Shown piece after piece: positions 9,852-22,600 of a stretch of 64,000 bases of DNA; positions within the stretch are counted from its first letter, which is position 1; the number at the start of each line of letters is the position of its first letter. The stretch is taken from NCBI GenBank assembly GCA_030035585.1, contig CM057468.1:59082145-59146144 (forward strand), read 5' to 3'. The translations under genes and the position numbers were made by a program. This stretch comes from Dugong dugon. Its lineage: Eukaryota; Chordata; Mammalia; Sirenia; Dugongidae. The notes under the pieces were generated by a model. It was not told where the DNA came from and ran no database searches. It saw only the letters and a list, made by a program, of their open reading frames with translations.

Positions 9852-11848
9852 TGGCAGAATGGTAACCTTACAGAATAAGAAAGGCCATAATTGATCACAT
9901 CACAATGTATGTGGATTTATCCTTATTCCTTTTGTTAACAAGGCAAATACTTGTCTGTGTAATTCAATGAGCAATTAAATATAATAAACTATTGTAAGTT
10001 TTGAAATCACTTTAAAAGTGGATCTGGATATTTTGCTTCTTGAATGGTTAAAAGAAGAAATATAGTATTAGGTATTAGTAGAATGTGTTACAGAAAACTT
10101 AAAAGATTTATATAAACATGATTTCTTGGGTAGGAGGAATATACATTTCTTCATTAAATATTTTTAACTAATTTTGAGTTAGAAAACCCCTGCATCATTT
10201 TCAGGGTTTTCTTCAGAAACAGTAACATTTATATAGTAACCAGAGCCTTTGATATGTTGTAAGTGTGTGTGAGTGTAAGGGTATGTGTGTCTATGTATAA
10301 TCTCTAGGATTCTGAAGCATGACTGTATTTAGCAACTATTAATAACACTTTGGAAATTCTATTAAAGTTAATATGTGTGCATCAGAAAGAATATACTTTT
10401 CCACTACCCTATTTTACAATTTTTATGCCACATATTTTGAGCATACATTTTAAAATGGAAGTGGAAAATCACTTGGTAGATTTTTGACTTTGGATTTGGA
10501 ACTTTGACATTAAGTAGAATTGACCATGGCTAATAATCACTTATACTTGATCTGTGTTGGACAGCTTTGATTATGATCAGTACACTGAAGGTCAGAGTTT
10601 ATTCCTGGGTGGGTGCCAGGTAATAATCTCTCCTGAGTGGTTGGATCCCACATCATCACCTAGTTGGAGAGAAACTTTGGTCTTGATTTAAGTTCTAACT
10701 CTAAAGAAGCAGTTTTATTTATGAGAGAATGAGTGAGCTCTGATTATCTAGTGGGAAGTTTTAGCTGTTGACAAAGGTTAAATGCCCTGGGAAGCCTCAG
10801 AACTATTCCCTAGACTGCCATGGAATGAGGTGAAACTTGGTGTTTCTGATGATGTAGAGGCTACTGTGTGAAAAGATTTTGTTTTGCTTTCTTTAAACTA
10901 CTTGTCCCTCTGTATATCTTCCATGAATTGTCTTCAAATGAAGTTCAGGAATGGGTGGGTTAAGGGAGGATGAGTAGACGAGGGGTTCTTTAGTCTACAT
11001 TTTTGATTTGTATTTGCAGTGATTGCCGTGCACTGCCATGTGGAAATATTTTGCTAGATTAGCGTGAGAGTCAAGTGATCACTGTGGTGCTGTTAGCTTC
11101 CACTCAGAGGTTCTTAGGTTAATACCCAAAGAGACAGGCCTATTTAATAATGATATGGGAATGATACTTCATATAGTAAACTTTCCAGATAGCTGTATTT
11201 TGGAGGCAACTAATCAGCTTTGTCCATACTTGTGTCATAATTTTGATACTTTGAATTTCAGAAAATATCATATAATTGAAGATTTATTGAATGTTAGCAA
11301 TAGAATCTTCTATTATCTTCTATATCTGTTTACAACAAATGGCCAGCTGAGTGGTAGTCAGAGGAAAGAAGGGTCAGCAAAGGACTTGTTTTCACTTGTG
11401 ATCTGTTTTCATGGTCCTTTTGTTTAGTAAGATCTCAGAAGCTGGTTATCACCTTGTGCTTTCAAGTCTTTTCACATTGTACCACTTTTTTGGCTGATCT
11501 TTTGGCTTCCATAGACAAGAATTCTTGGATTTTATACATCCTACCATAATGGTACCTCAAATACAGATGGTTTCTGCTCTTGAGCAGCTAGTTTTCAGTA
11601 ATTAAGGTGGAAACCTATAAATATACTTTTTATAAGTTTTTGAAAAAAATAAATATTGAAAACATGCAGAGAACATATATAACACATCTAAGTATAATGA
11701 ATAATGATAAAATGGATACCTCCGTGTCCACCACCTGGTATAAGCTACAGAGCATTCATTACCTGTAACTACGAGACTGTATTCTCTTCCTGATCTATTC
11801 CCTGATTGAATGGGTCGACATTGCTCTGAACTTTGTTTCTGTTACTCT
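9852..11848. other. Intronic DNA, no clear feature
   Basis: Mostly unique-looking AT-rich sequence. 11600-11848 may be an old L1 3' part (a stretch like GATACCTCCGTGTCCACCACC is typical), but it is too degraded to call. The open frame at 11155-11427 has no recognisable domain. Confidence 0.45.
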
Positions 11849-12433
11849 TTTTTTAAAAAAATATTTTATTGTGTTTTAGGTGAAAGCCTACATAGCAAAT
11901 TAGGTTCCCATTTAATAATTTTTATATAATTTGTTCTATGACATTGGTTACATTTCTCACAGTGTGTCAACATTCTCATTATTTCCATTCTTTTTGTTCT
12001 TTTTCTATTAATCTAGCTTTCCTGCCCCTCCTTAGCTTCTCATCTTTGTTTTAGGGTAAGCGTTGACCGTTTAGTCTCATAGAGTTGATTATTTAAGGGA
12101 GCACAGTATTCACAGGTGATGTTGTTTGTAGGTCAATTTATTGTTTGGATGAAAGGTGACCACTGGAAGTAGCCTCAGTTCCAAGTTCAGAGGGTATCTT
12201 AGGGCATAGTCTCAGGGATTCCTCTAGTCTCTATTGGGCCAGTAAGTCTGACCATTTTTAGTAATTTGAATTTTGTTCCACATTTTTCTCCGTAAGATAA
12301 CCTCTGATTGGCTTCTTTCACTTAGCATGTTTTCAAGGTTCATCCATGTGGTAGCATGTATCAGTACTTCATTCCCTTTTACTGTCAAATAATTTCCATA
12401 ATATTCCATTGAATAGATATACCACATTAAAAA
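11849..12433 (-). mobile_element. L1, ORF2 C-terminus plus 3' UTR
   Basis: The reverse-strand peptide MWYIYSMEYYGNYLTVKGNE with HATTWMNLENMLSERSQSE is the C-terminus of an L1 ORF2 protein with an indel. It is followed by the 3' UTR, ending GCACAATAAA-like (CTTTCACCTAAAACACAAT on the sense strand). This joins the recurrent 3' UTR of the window firmly to L1. 5'-truncated and dead. Confidence 0.85.
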
Positions 12434-13005
12434 TTTATTCTGTATCTATATCTACATACATCTAATAAAATTTACCATTTTAACCACTTTTAAATACACA
12501 ATTAAACAGCATTAATTGCATTCACAATACTGTGTAATGTTCACGTCATCTAATTCCAAAACTTTTCATCATCCCAAATAGAAACTCTGTGCCCGTTAAG
12601 CAATAACTCCCCATTTCCTTCTCTCTGCAGACCCTGGTAATCCCTAATCTACTTTCTCTATGAATATGCCTGTGATATAGTTGTTTTAGTTGTTGATTCA
12701 GGACTTGGTGGATATTTGGATTGTTTCCACTTCTTGGCTATTATCAATAATGTGGCTATGAATATTTATGTAAGAATTTTTAAGTAGATGCAAGTTCTTC
12801 TCTTTTGTATATACTTAGAGGTAGAATCATTGGGACATATCATAACTCTGTTTAACATTTTAAGGAACTGTCAAGCTGTTTTCCAAAATAGCTGCATCAT
12901 TTCATATTCCTACCAGCAGTGTATGAGTGTTCCAATTTCTCCACATCCTTCACAACACTTGTATTTATCTGTCATTTTGATTATAGCCATCCTAGTAGGA
13001 ATGAA

Positions 13006-13207
13006 AGGACCCCGATGGTGCAATGTTTAAACGCTAGGCTGCTAACTGAAAGGTTGGCAGTTCAAACCCGTCAGTTGCTCCGTGGGAGAAAGATGTGGCA
13101 GTCTGTAAAGATTACAGCCTTGGAAACCGTATGGGGTACTACTATCCTGTCTCATAGGGGCCCTATGAGTCAGAAGTGACTCTATGACAGTGGGGTGTTT
13201 TTGAGTT
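13006..13207 (+). mobile_element. AfroSINE (long form) inside old L1
   Basis: Head GACCCCGATGGTGCAATG, GGTTGGCAGTTCAAACCC, centre GTAAAGATTACAGCCTTGG and tail CTATGAGTCAGAAGTGAC. TAGTAGGAATGAA (12993-13005) and TAGTGGGTATGAA (13208-13220) are the diverged duplication. Confidence 0.9.
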
Positions 13208-13950
13208 TAGTGGGTATGAAGTGGTATCTCATTATGGTTTTGATTTGTATTTCCCTGATGGCTAATGATGTTGGGCATTTTTTTTTATATGCTTATTGGA
13301 TATCTGTATATCATCTTTGGAGAAGTGTGTATTCAGATCCTTTGCCCATTTTTAATTGGATTATTTATTCTTTTATCTTTTTATTTTAAGATAAGAATTC
13401 CTTATATAATCTAGGTACCAGTTCCTTATCAGATAGGTGATTTGCAAATATTTTCTTTAAGTCTGTGGATTGCCTTTTAATTTTCTTGCTGGTGTCCTTC
13501 AAAGTGCAAAAATTTTTAAATTTTGATGAAGTCCAATATGTCTATATTTTCTTTTGTTGGTTTAGCTTTTGGTGTTATAGCTAAGAAGGCTTTGCCTAAC
13601 CCGAGGGCATAAACATTTTCTCCTAATAGTTTAATTATAGTTTATTATATTTAGGTCTATGATTCATTTTAAGTTAATTTTTGTGTATAGGGTGATAAAG
13701 AGGTACAACTTCATTCTTTTGCATGTAACTCTCCAATTGCCCTAATGTAAGAGATAAGGGATATTGGCCTGTAGTTTTCTTTTCTTGTGATATCTTTGGT
13801 TTTGGTATTATGCTATACTGGTCTCAGAGAATGAGTTGGGAAATATTCCCTCCTCTTCTGTGTTTTGGAAGAGTTTGTGAGGAATTTGTATTAATAATTC
13901 TTTAAATGTTTGGTGGAATTCAGCAGTGAAGCAATCTGGACCTGGACTTT

Positions 13951-14476
13951 TTTTTTTTTTTTTTGAAACAAAAAAAATTTTTTTAAATTGTTCTGCTTTA
14001 AGTGAAAGTTTACAATGCAAGTTAGTCTCTCATACAAAAATTTGTACATACATTGTTATGTGACCCTAGTTGCTCTCCCTGTGCTGTGACAGCACACTCC
14101 TCCTTTCCACCCTGGATTTCCCGTGTCCATTCAGCCAGCTCCTAATGCTTTCTGCCTTCTCATCTCACCTATGGACAGGAGCTGTCCATTTAGTCTTATG
14201 TATCTACTTGAGCTAAGATGCACACTCCTCATGAGTATCATTTTATGCCCCATAGTCCAGTCTAATCTTTGTCTGAACAGTTGGCTTCAGGAATGGTTTT
14301 AGTTTTGGGCTAACAGAGATTCCAGAGGCCGTGTCTGGGGTCCCTCCAGTCTCAATCAAACCATTAAGTCTGGTCGTTTTACTAGAATTTGAGTTCTGCA
14401 CCCTACTTTTCTCCTGCTCCATCAGGGACTCTCTGTTGTGTTCCCTGTCAGAGCAGTCATGGTGGTAGCTGAGCAC
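13951..14476 (-). mobile_element. L1 3' UTR insertion inside old L1
   Basis: Begins with a T run (poly(A) on the reverse strand) and carries CTTTAAGTGAAAGTTTACAATGC, GACAGCACACTCCTCC and AACAGAGATTCCAGAGGCC. TGGACCTGGACTTT (13937-13950) and TGGATCTGCACTTT (14477-14490) are the likely duplication, and old L1 ORF2 continues on both sides. Confidence 0.85.
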
Positions 14477-14928
14477 TGGATCTGCACTTTTCTTCATGGG
14501 AACTTTTTAAATTAGTAATTCAATCCCTTTACTTGTTATAGCTCTTTTGAGATTTTCTGTTCTTGAGGCAATTTTGATATTTTGTGTTTTTCTAGGATTT
14601 TTTTTTTCATTTTATCTAAATTATTTAATCTGTTGTCATACTGATGTTCATAGTATTCCCTTATATTCATTTTTATTTCTGAAAGATTGGTAGAAATGTC
14701 CCCACATTCATTACTGCTTTTAATAATCAGTTTTCTTTTATTTCCTTGATTGGTTAAAAGTTTGTCAATTCGGTTGTTCTTTTTAAAGAACCAATTTTGG
14801 TTTCTTTGATTTTTTTCCCCCCTAATCTATCTCATTTATTTTCTCTCTAGTTTTTATCATTTCCTTCTTTTACCTGCTTTAGCTTTAGTTTACTCTTCTT
14901 TTTATTAGTGTCTTAAAGTAGCTTGAAG

Positions 14929-15091
14929 GGAGCCCTGGTGGCAGTTTAAACCCACCAGGCACTCCATGGGAGAAGGATGTGGCAGTCTGCTTCTGTAAAG
15001 ATTACAGCCTTGGAAACCCTATAGGGCAATTCTACTCTGTCTTATCGTGTTGCTCATAGTCAGACTCAACTCAGTGGCAATAGGTTTGGTT
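14929..15091 (+). mobile_element. AfroSINE with shortened head
   Basis: GGAGCCCTGGTGGCAG jumps straight to TTTAAACCCACCAGG, so about 35 bases of the tRNA-like head are deleted. Centre GTAAAGATTACAGCCTTGG and tail CAGACTCAACTCAGTGGC are present. Confidence 0.85.
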
Positions 15092-15095
15092 TTGG

Positions 15096-16755
15096 AAGGT
15101 GGCATACTTAATGTTGTCCTACATTTCTTTGACTCTGTTCATTTTTTTCGTTCTTTTTTCTTTCTCTTATTTGGATTGCATACTTTGTATTCATCTACAT
15201 TAAGTTTGCTGATTCTTTATTCTGCCAATTCAAACCTATTGTTGAGCCTTTCTAGTGAATTTTTTAAATCTCACTTGTACTTTTCAACTCTAGAATTTGT
15301 ATTTGGTTTTCTTCTTTTTTTATAATTTTCATTTCTTTATTGATATTCTCTCTTTGATGACACATTGTCATTTACCTTCCTTTATTTCTTAAGCTGGGTT
15401 TTCTTTAGTTATTTGAACATTTTCTTTAGTTCTTTGAACACATGTTAAGTTTGACATTGGAACTCTCTCACAGGCAGTTTCGGTTGACTTCTATTTTTTT
15501 TTTTCCTTCTCTGTATGTGTCACACTTTCCGGCTTGTTTGAATATCTCATAATTTTTTGTTGAAAACTGGACATTTTAGATAATATATTTCATCATGACT
15601 GGATACTGATTATCCCCTTCCTGCTCCCTCAGGACTTGTTGTTGTTTGCTTATTTATTTGTTTGTGACTCAGATGGTCTATTTTAGTGAAGGTTTTTCTC
15701 CCTATATTTTGAAACCTCTGATTTTGCTTCTCAGAAGGTGCAGCATTGGATATACGTACAGTCACCCTAGGATAACGGTGGTTTTTATAGAACTCCTTTT
15801 GACTGTTTCTTTTCCTGATATATCTGTTTTGTTGCCTGCCTCTATTGGTATCATTCCCAGCTGTTAAGCGACATTAATTGCTGGATGATTGCTCAATTTT
15901 TTGTTTTTGACGATTCTCTGGAACATAAATTTCTCTGTTTGTAATGGAAGTAGTTTCTGGCTCCTTTGCAGAGTTAGTTCTGGTCCCTTTACAGGGGTAG
16001 TTTTGGGGCCAGTCTTTTAGTTTTGTTCTTATTCCACAAGGGCTCTTAGATGTCTCTCTTCCCTGATCGTCTCTGGTAAGCTAGATGGCCTTCAGCTTAG
16101 CTTTTTTGCTGTCTTGCAGCTACCAGCTTCTTCTTAATTGCTTATCACCACAATCTTCATTTCTTGGAGAATGCCTTCGGTCTTGAACTTCCCCACACTC
16201 TGTTCCAAATAATAAAGTGAATTCCCTTGGGGAAAGCTTTGTAGCTCTGATCTTATAGCCTATTCCCACCCCCCCCCCCCCCCCGGGTAAATTCTCTGTC
16301 ACTGCTCTGGAATTATAGGTGAGGATGGAGTCCTCTTTCTTTTGGAGTGACACCTCTGCTTTATGAACATGGTTTTGGGTAGGGGCAAGTAGCCTCTGGT
16401 CTTCTTGGCTTACCTCTCTTGGCAAGAAACCTTTGTCCTATGAGCAAGCTGGGGTAAAGGCAATTGAGGCCCTAGTATTCTTGGCCTGTCATGACACGGG
16501 TAGATCCTCCATCCTACAGATGGGTACTGTGTGGAATAAGGGAGTCCTCAACCTCTTGACCACACTTACCTGGAATCTAGTTTCTGTAACACAGAACTGT
16601 GCAGGGTTAGAAATGCTGGCAACCTGTCCCTCCCAGGCAGATACCGTAGCTCCTGACTGAGAACTGGGGGAGAAGGAGCCCATCACCAGTTATGCCTGTT
16701 TCACTGAAGGGAGAGTCTGTGGAGTTCCTCACACTACTATTTTGGAAGTCTTGTG
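15096..16755 (-). mobile_element. Old L1 (L1M/HAL1-like) ORF1 and 5' UTR region
   Basis: Reverse-strand L1 text: TTTGTTGAAAACTGGACATTTTAG at 15558-15581, GGGCCAGTCTTTTAG near 16007, then a 5' UTR-like region to about 16755. I recognise this as the 5' half of old L1/HAL1 elements. No long ORF survives. It contains the C tract at 16269. Confidence 0.6.
16269..16284. repeat. Poly(C) run, 16 bases
   Basis: Sixteen consecutive C residues followed by GGG, within the old L1 5' UTR. Length here may be assembly- or polymerase-sensitive. Confidence 0.95.
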
Positions 16756-17332
16756 TTCTTTATTAAATATTTATTCACTTCATGACCTGGCATAGAATTC
16801 CAATAGTAACTATAAGTAGTTATCATGGATTTTTTTTTTCCCTTAAAAAGCAGCATGTGTATATGTATGTGTTTTTCCTATCTTATCTCCTAGTCCCTTA
16901 CCAGTCTGGGTTGCTCCTTCCCCACCCTTCTGCCTACTTGGACATCACTCCCTCCCTGGCACCCCTGGATCTCTCCTCTTCTTTGCTTTTATGCCTAGGC
17001 TCCAAATGTCTATTTGATCCATTGGAAATTGTGACACGGTTTGTAAACTGTCTACTTGGCTTATACACTTAATTTGACTTCCAGCCAATTCCTTGGCTTT
17101 TGTAAGCTAGTTTGTGGACTGCCTATCTTGCTCAGATGTTGCTCTCCTCAGGACCACATTTGTTGTATTTGTGCATTAGCTTAATGTGCTATAATGCCCA
17201 TGTAAGAATTATATGGAAGAAAGGACATTTTGGAGTTAATATAAGAAGATTTGGTTAACTGCCTACAATAAGAACCATATTGTAAGGCAGATTCACCAAG
17301 GCAGCTTGAAGATGGCATTACATTGGGGCTCC
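16756..17332. other. Intronic DNA, no feature recognised
   Basis: Pyrimidine-rich from 16830 to 17000, then unremarkable. The open frame at 16782-17072 shows no domain. Confidence 0.5.
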
Positions 17333-17345
17333 ATTAAAGATAAAA

Positions 17346-17515
17346 CCAAAAAACCAAATCTGTTGCTGTCAAGTCAATTCTGACTCATAGCGACCCTATA
17401 GGACAGAGAAGAACTGCCCCCATAGGGTTTCCAAGGAGTGGCTGATGGATTTGAACTGCCGACCTTTTGTTTAGCATCCACAGCTCTTAACCACTGTGCC
17501 ACCAGGGCTCCCCCT
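17346..17515 (-). mobile_element. AfroSINE (short form)
   Basis: Reverse copy with tail CTGTTGCTGTCAAGTCAATTC and head CTCTTAACCACTGTGCCACC. A perfect 13-base duplication, ATTAAAGATAAAA, lies at 17333-17345 and 17516-17528. Confidence 0.93.
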
Positions 17516-17528
17516 ATTAAAGATAAAA

Positions 17529-18195
17529 GGAAAAAATTGTCAGACTTGAAGGCATCTCCTTTTCTAAAGTTTAGATGCATCTATTAAGGAGAAGCTTTCA
17601 TTAGAACAATTGAAATAAATGGATATTTTGCCTGAGAAAGTGTTGAAGAGAACTGTTTTTCTCAGGAATTAAAGCAAGAGATAAATTCATTGTTATTTGG
17701 ATAGTTTTTGAGTCTCATTTTTGGGGATCTTAGGGGATATGTCTGTTTCCTTAATTTTGTAATGTGTAAATTAAATCTTCTGGAGGCACACTATTAATAA
17801 ATATTAATTTGCAATGCATTAGGATTCTTTCACAGTAGTTCTTCTCTCCCTCCCTACTCTCTTCAGGGAATACTCAATTGTATCTTAGCATCCTTCTTTA
17901 GTATTTGACTTCAATGGCCTGTGATGAAAAGGAATTTGAACCTATAAAGAAAAAATAAAGAATTGCTTCCACGTTTTAGTATATGGAACTATAATACTAT
18001 GAGGTTGAATTTGACCTGAAATAATGATTTGATTTGTGAATCCAACAAACAATTCCTCAAATATTTCCTTGAGGTGGTTTCTTGAAGTTATGAATAAAAT
18101 CTGCTTTCAAAAGTGAGATACACTGTTTGCCTTTAAAATAAACTCTAGGTGAAATAAATGTGTTACTAGTCTCTTCTTTTTTGTTTTTCCTTTAG
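17529..18195. other. Intronic DNA up to the splice acceptor
   Basis: Nothing recognised except the polypyrimidine tract and AG acceptor ending at 18195. Confidence 0.6.
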
Positions 18196-19362
<1,167 letters not shown>

Positions 19363-19566
19363 TAAGGAGCCCTGGTGGTGCAGTGTTTAAGTGCTCACTT
19401 GCTAATGGAAAGGTCGGAGGTTCTAACCCACCAGCAGCTCCACTGGAGAAAAGACCTAGTGATTTGCTCTCATAAAGATTACAGCCTAGGAAACCCTATG
19501 GGGTGGTTCTATTCTGCCTGTAGAGTCACTATGAGTCAGAATCAACTTGATGGCACACAACAACAA
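19363..19566 (+). mobile_element. AfroSINE (long form)
   Basis: Head GGAGCCCTGGTGGTGCAGTG, centre AAAGATTACAGCCTAGG, tail CTATGAGTCAGAATCAAC and a CAACAACAA end. TATGAATCAG at 19353-19362 and 19567-19576 is a perfect duplication. Confidence 0.94.
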
Positions 19567-19956
19567 TATGAATCAGCAGTCTTGACTTGTCTATCAGTTA
19601 CTTTGTTTTTAAAATAAGGCTATGTAGATTGGAAATCCATTTTAACGATAAGAATAGTTCACAATGGTTTGTATTGTTTTCTTACAAAAATGAATTTGAA
19701 TATAGGAGTTTACCTTTAGGATTTGATCATTATTCACGTACATGTTATGCTATTATAAATTTCTTTTAGTTTTGTACTTTAATATCATATTTTATAGATT
19801 AAATCTTGCTGAGTTAGACCATTATCTGCCGTATTTCCTGAGATTAATGTAAGAATTTGTTTACCTTCATATAAACATTTATAATAGGGATAATAAATAT
19901 ATATGATAACTATATTTTAGAAGAAGATTTGAGTATAATCTCCTGATTCTCACATT

Positions 19957-20153
19957 ACCCATTGCCATAGAGTTGATTCTGACTCATAGTGACCTTGCAG
20001 GACAAAGTAGAAATGCCCCATAGGGTTTCCAAAGTTGTAATCTTTACAGAAGCAGACTGCCATATCTTTCTTCCCTGGAGCGGCTGGTGGGTTCAAACCA
20101 CCAACCTTTCAGTTAGCAGCCGAGTGCTTAACTACTACACTGCTAGGGCTCCT
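19957..20153 (-). mobile_element. AfroSINE (long form)
   Basis: Reverse copy with tail ATAGAGTTGATTCTGACTC, centre TTGTAATCTTTACAGAAGC and head TTAACTACTACACTGCTAGGG. TGATTCTCACATTA (19943-19956) and TGATTCTCACGTTA (20154-20167) are the duplication. Confidence 0.93.
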
Positions 20154-20221
20154 TGATTCTCACGTTAGAATAGCCTATTTCATCAGTTTTTGCTAGAGAA
20201 TTAAACCCTAATGCACTAAGA

Positions 20222-20408
20222 CATTGGTTTTCCAAGTGTGGCCCAGATCAGCAGCATTGGCATGCTTGGGAACTTGTTAAAAAATGCAAATTCTGGGGCC
20301 TCAACCCAGATCTATTTAATTAGAAACTATGGGTGGGGGGCCCAGCAATCTGTGTTTTAACAAACAAGCCCTCCAGGTGACCAGATTCACAGTGAGGTTT
20401 GAAAACCA
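20222..20408 (-). mobile_element. MER5A-like hAT non-autonomous element
   Basis: AACTTGTTAAAAAATGCAAATTC, GGGGCCTCAACCCAG, GGGGGGCCCAGCAATCTGTG and CCTCCAGGTGACCAG follow the MER5A framework in reverse orientation. Ends TTTTCCAAGTGTGG and TTTGAAAACCACC are complementary-like. Ancient, shared by placental mammals. Confidence 0.75.
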
Positions 20409-20585
20409 CCACCCTAAGGCATTCATCTTAATGTAATGAATTGAATTGAATTCTCTCCTTTGCATTCCTGGGGTAATTGAGAAAATAGTCACAAAAAAAT
20501 AATTGTCAGTGTTCTGTGGTTCAGATAAGGAACACTTACTTATAGCATTATTTTAGAGGTTTTGATATCAGTCTTTATGCAAATT

Positions 20586-22600
20586 TTTTTTAAAGTTTTG
20601 TTGTTATTGTGAATATACATAGCAAAACATACACTAATTCAACCATTTTTACATGTATGATTCAGTGACATCGATTACATTTTTTGAGTTGTGCAACCAT
20701 TTTCACCCTCGTTTTCTGTGTTGTTCTTCCCCCATTAACATAAACTCTCTGTCCCCTAAGGTTCCTATCTAATTTTTCAAGTTGCTTTTGTCACTTTGAT
20801 CCCATATGTTGTTGTGTTGTTAGGTGCCATTGAGTCAGTTCTGACTCATAGTGACCCTCTATAAAACAGAATGAACCACGGCTAGGTCCTGCGCCACCTT
20901 CATAATTGTTGTTATGCTTGAGCCTATTATTACAACCACTGTGTCAATCCATCTTGTTGAGGGTCTTCCTCTTTTTCTATGACCCTCTACTCTACCAAGC
21001 ATGATGCCTTTCTCCAGAGACTGGTCCCTCCTGCTAACATGTCCAAAGTATGTGAGATGAAGTCTTGCCATCCTTGCTTCCAAAGAGTATTCTGGCTGTA
21101 CTTCTTCCAAGACAGATTTGTTCATTCTTCTGGAAATCCATGGTATATTGAATTGATCTCATATAGATAGTTCTTAAAAGAGCATAATACCAAAGGCAGA
21201 CATTTTTTACTAGTTAAGCTAAACTACTGTTTGGTTTTAAGAAGACTTCAGGGGATATTTCTGGTTTAAAGTTTAAAGATTATCTCAGGGCAATAGTTAC
21301 AGGGGTTCACCCAGACCCTTGGCTGCAGAAAGTCTAGATTTCATGGTAATTTGACATTCTGTTCTGCATTTCCACCTTTTGATCCAGATTCTTCCATAGA
21401 ATCTTTGTACAAAAGGTTCAGTAATGGTAGCTGGACACCATCCAGTTTTTCTGGTCTTATGACAAAGGAAACAGTTGTTCATGGAGGCAATTAGCCACAC
21501 ATTCCATATCCTCCTCCTATTCCTGACTCTCCTTCTTCCTCTTTTGCTCCAGGCAAATACAAACCAATTGTGGTGCCTTGGATGGCCACTTGCAAGCTTT
21601 TAAGACTCCAGGAACTACACAATGAACTAGGAGGGAGAAGAGAAGCACTAAAGATGATATTAGGCCAGTTAACTGGGATGTCCCATGAAACCATAACCCT
21701 AAACCTCCAAACCAAGGAACCAAATCCCATGAGGTTTTTGGTTGTATGTGGGCAGCCTCAGCAGCTACTTTTTTTTTTTTTTGGTCATTGTTGTAGTATA
21801 TCTATTACATAACTTTTGCCAGCTTAACTTTTTGTATGTGTACAACTTATTGACAGCAATTTGAATAATTGACTGTGCAACGCTACCCTTAATCAATGTG
21901 ATTTTTCGAACACCATTGATCCTCCCCTTTCCCCCTGCCTCCTGACCCTGGTAACCACTAATAAAACTTTATCTACACATTTGCCTTTTCTTGTCTTTTT
22001 ATATAAGTGAGGTCATATAATATTTGTCCTTCTGTGACTGACTTATTTCACTCAGCATAATGTCTTCAAACTCCATCTCTATGGTAGCATGTATCACGAC
22101 TTCATTTCTTCTTTTGAATGAGTAGTATTCCATTGTGTGTGTGTACCACATTTTGTTTATCCATTCATCAGTTGATGGACATTTAGGTTGATTCCACCTT
22201 TTGGCTATTGTGAATAGTGCTGCAATGAACATTGGTATACTATTCTCTGTTTGAGTATCTGCTCTCAAGTCTTTTGCGTATATACCTAGGAGTGGAATTG
22301 CTGGGTCATATGGTAGCTCCACTTATAGTTTTTTTGAGTAACCAACATACTGTTTTCCGCAACAGCTGTACCATTTTAAATTCCCACCAGCAATGGATAA
22401 GGGTTCCAATTTCCCTACATCCTTGCTAACATTTGTTATTTTCTGTATCTTTTATCTTGACTGTCCTAGCAGGAGTAAAATGGTATCTCATTTTGGTTTT
22501 GGTTTGTATCTCTGTGATAGCTAATGATGTTGAGCATCTTTTCATGTGTTCGGTGGCCCTTTGAATGTCCCACAATTCTTTGAATATAAAGGCACTTGTA
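20586..22600 (-). mobile_element. L1 3' half: ORF2 C-terminus and long 3' UTR, split by an RTE tail
   Basis: The 3' UTR lies at 20586-20807 and 21153-21990 (including an internal T run at 21769-21782). ORF2 C-terminus lies at about 21999-22600: reverse peptide MELPYDPAIPLLGIYAKDLR, NQPKCPSTDEWINKMWYT and HTMEYYSF, with a frameshift upstream. This shows one continuous L1 unit whose 3' UTR is about 1.1 kb. The RTE piece at 20808-21152 interrupts the 3' UTR. Confidence 0.87.
20808..21152 (-). pseudogene. RTE LINE 3' end: ORF2 C-terminus plus tail
   Basis: The reverse-strand peptide NKSVLEEVQPEYSLEARMAR, YFGHVSRRDQSLEKGIMLGR and RKRGRPSTRWID is the C-terminus of an RTE (BovB-like) ORF2. It is followed by the short 3' tail GAGTCAGTTCTGACTCATAG, which matches AfroSINE tails. 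TTTGATCCCATAT on the left and ATTGATCTCATAT on the right suggest the target duplication within the L1 3' UTR. Confidence 0.9.

Larger units (their letters stand above)
12434..14928 (-). mobile_element. Old L1 (L1M type): 3' UTR and ORF2 part, with nested insertions
   Basis: Sense landmarks of an old L1 3' end (AAGTGGTTAAAATGGTAAAT, and a GGGAATTTAAAA-type region) lie at 12470-12660. ORF2 sequence follows (reverse peptide [19 protein letters not shown] at 13860-13945) and resumes after 14490. A SINE (13006-13207) and a younger L1 3' UTR (13951-14476) sit inside it. Confidence 0.7.
1542..18195 (+). other. CRPPA: CRPPA intron (probably intron 2), 16,654 bp
   Basis: Bounded by GTAAGT at 1542 and the pyrimidine-rich acceptor TTTTTCCTTTAG ending at 18195. 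It is filled with AfroSINEs, RTE and L1 fragments, annotated separately. No other exon-like open frame with splice sites and protein similarity was found in it. Confidence 0.9.

Noticed and set aside
16269-16284. Functional G-quadruplex or regulatory tract
   Set aside because: A single C run in an old L1 5' UTR; nothing else supports a role.
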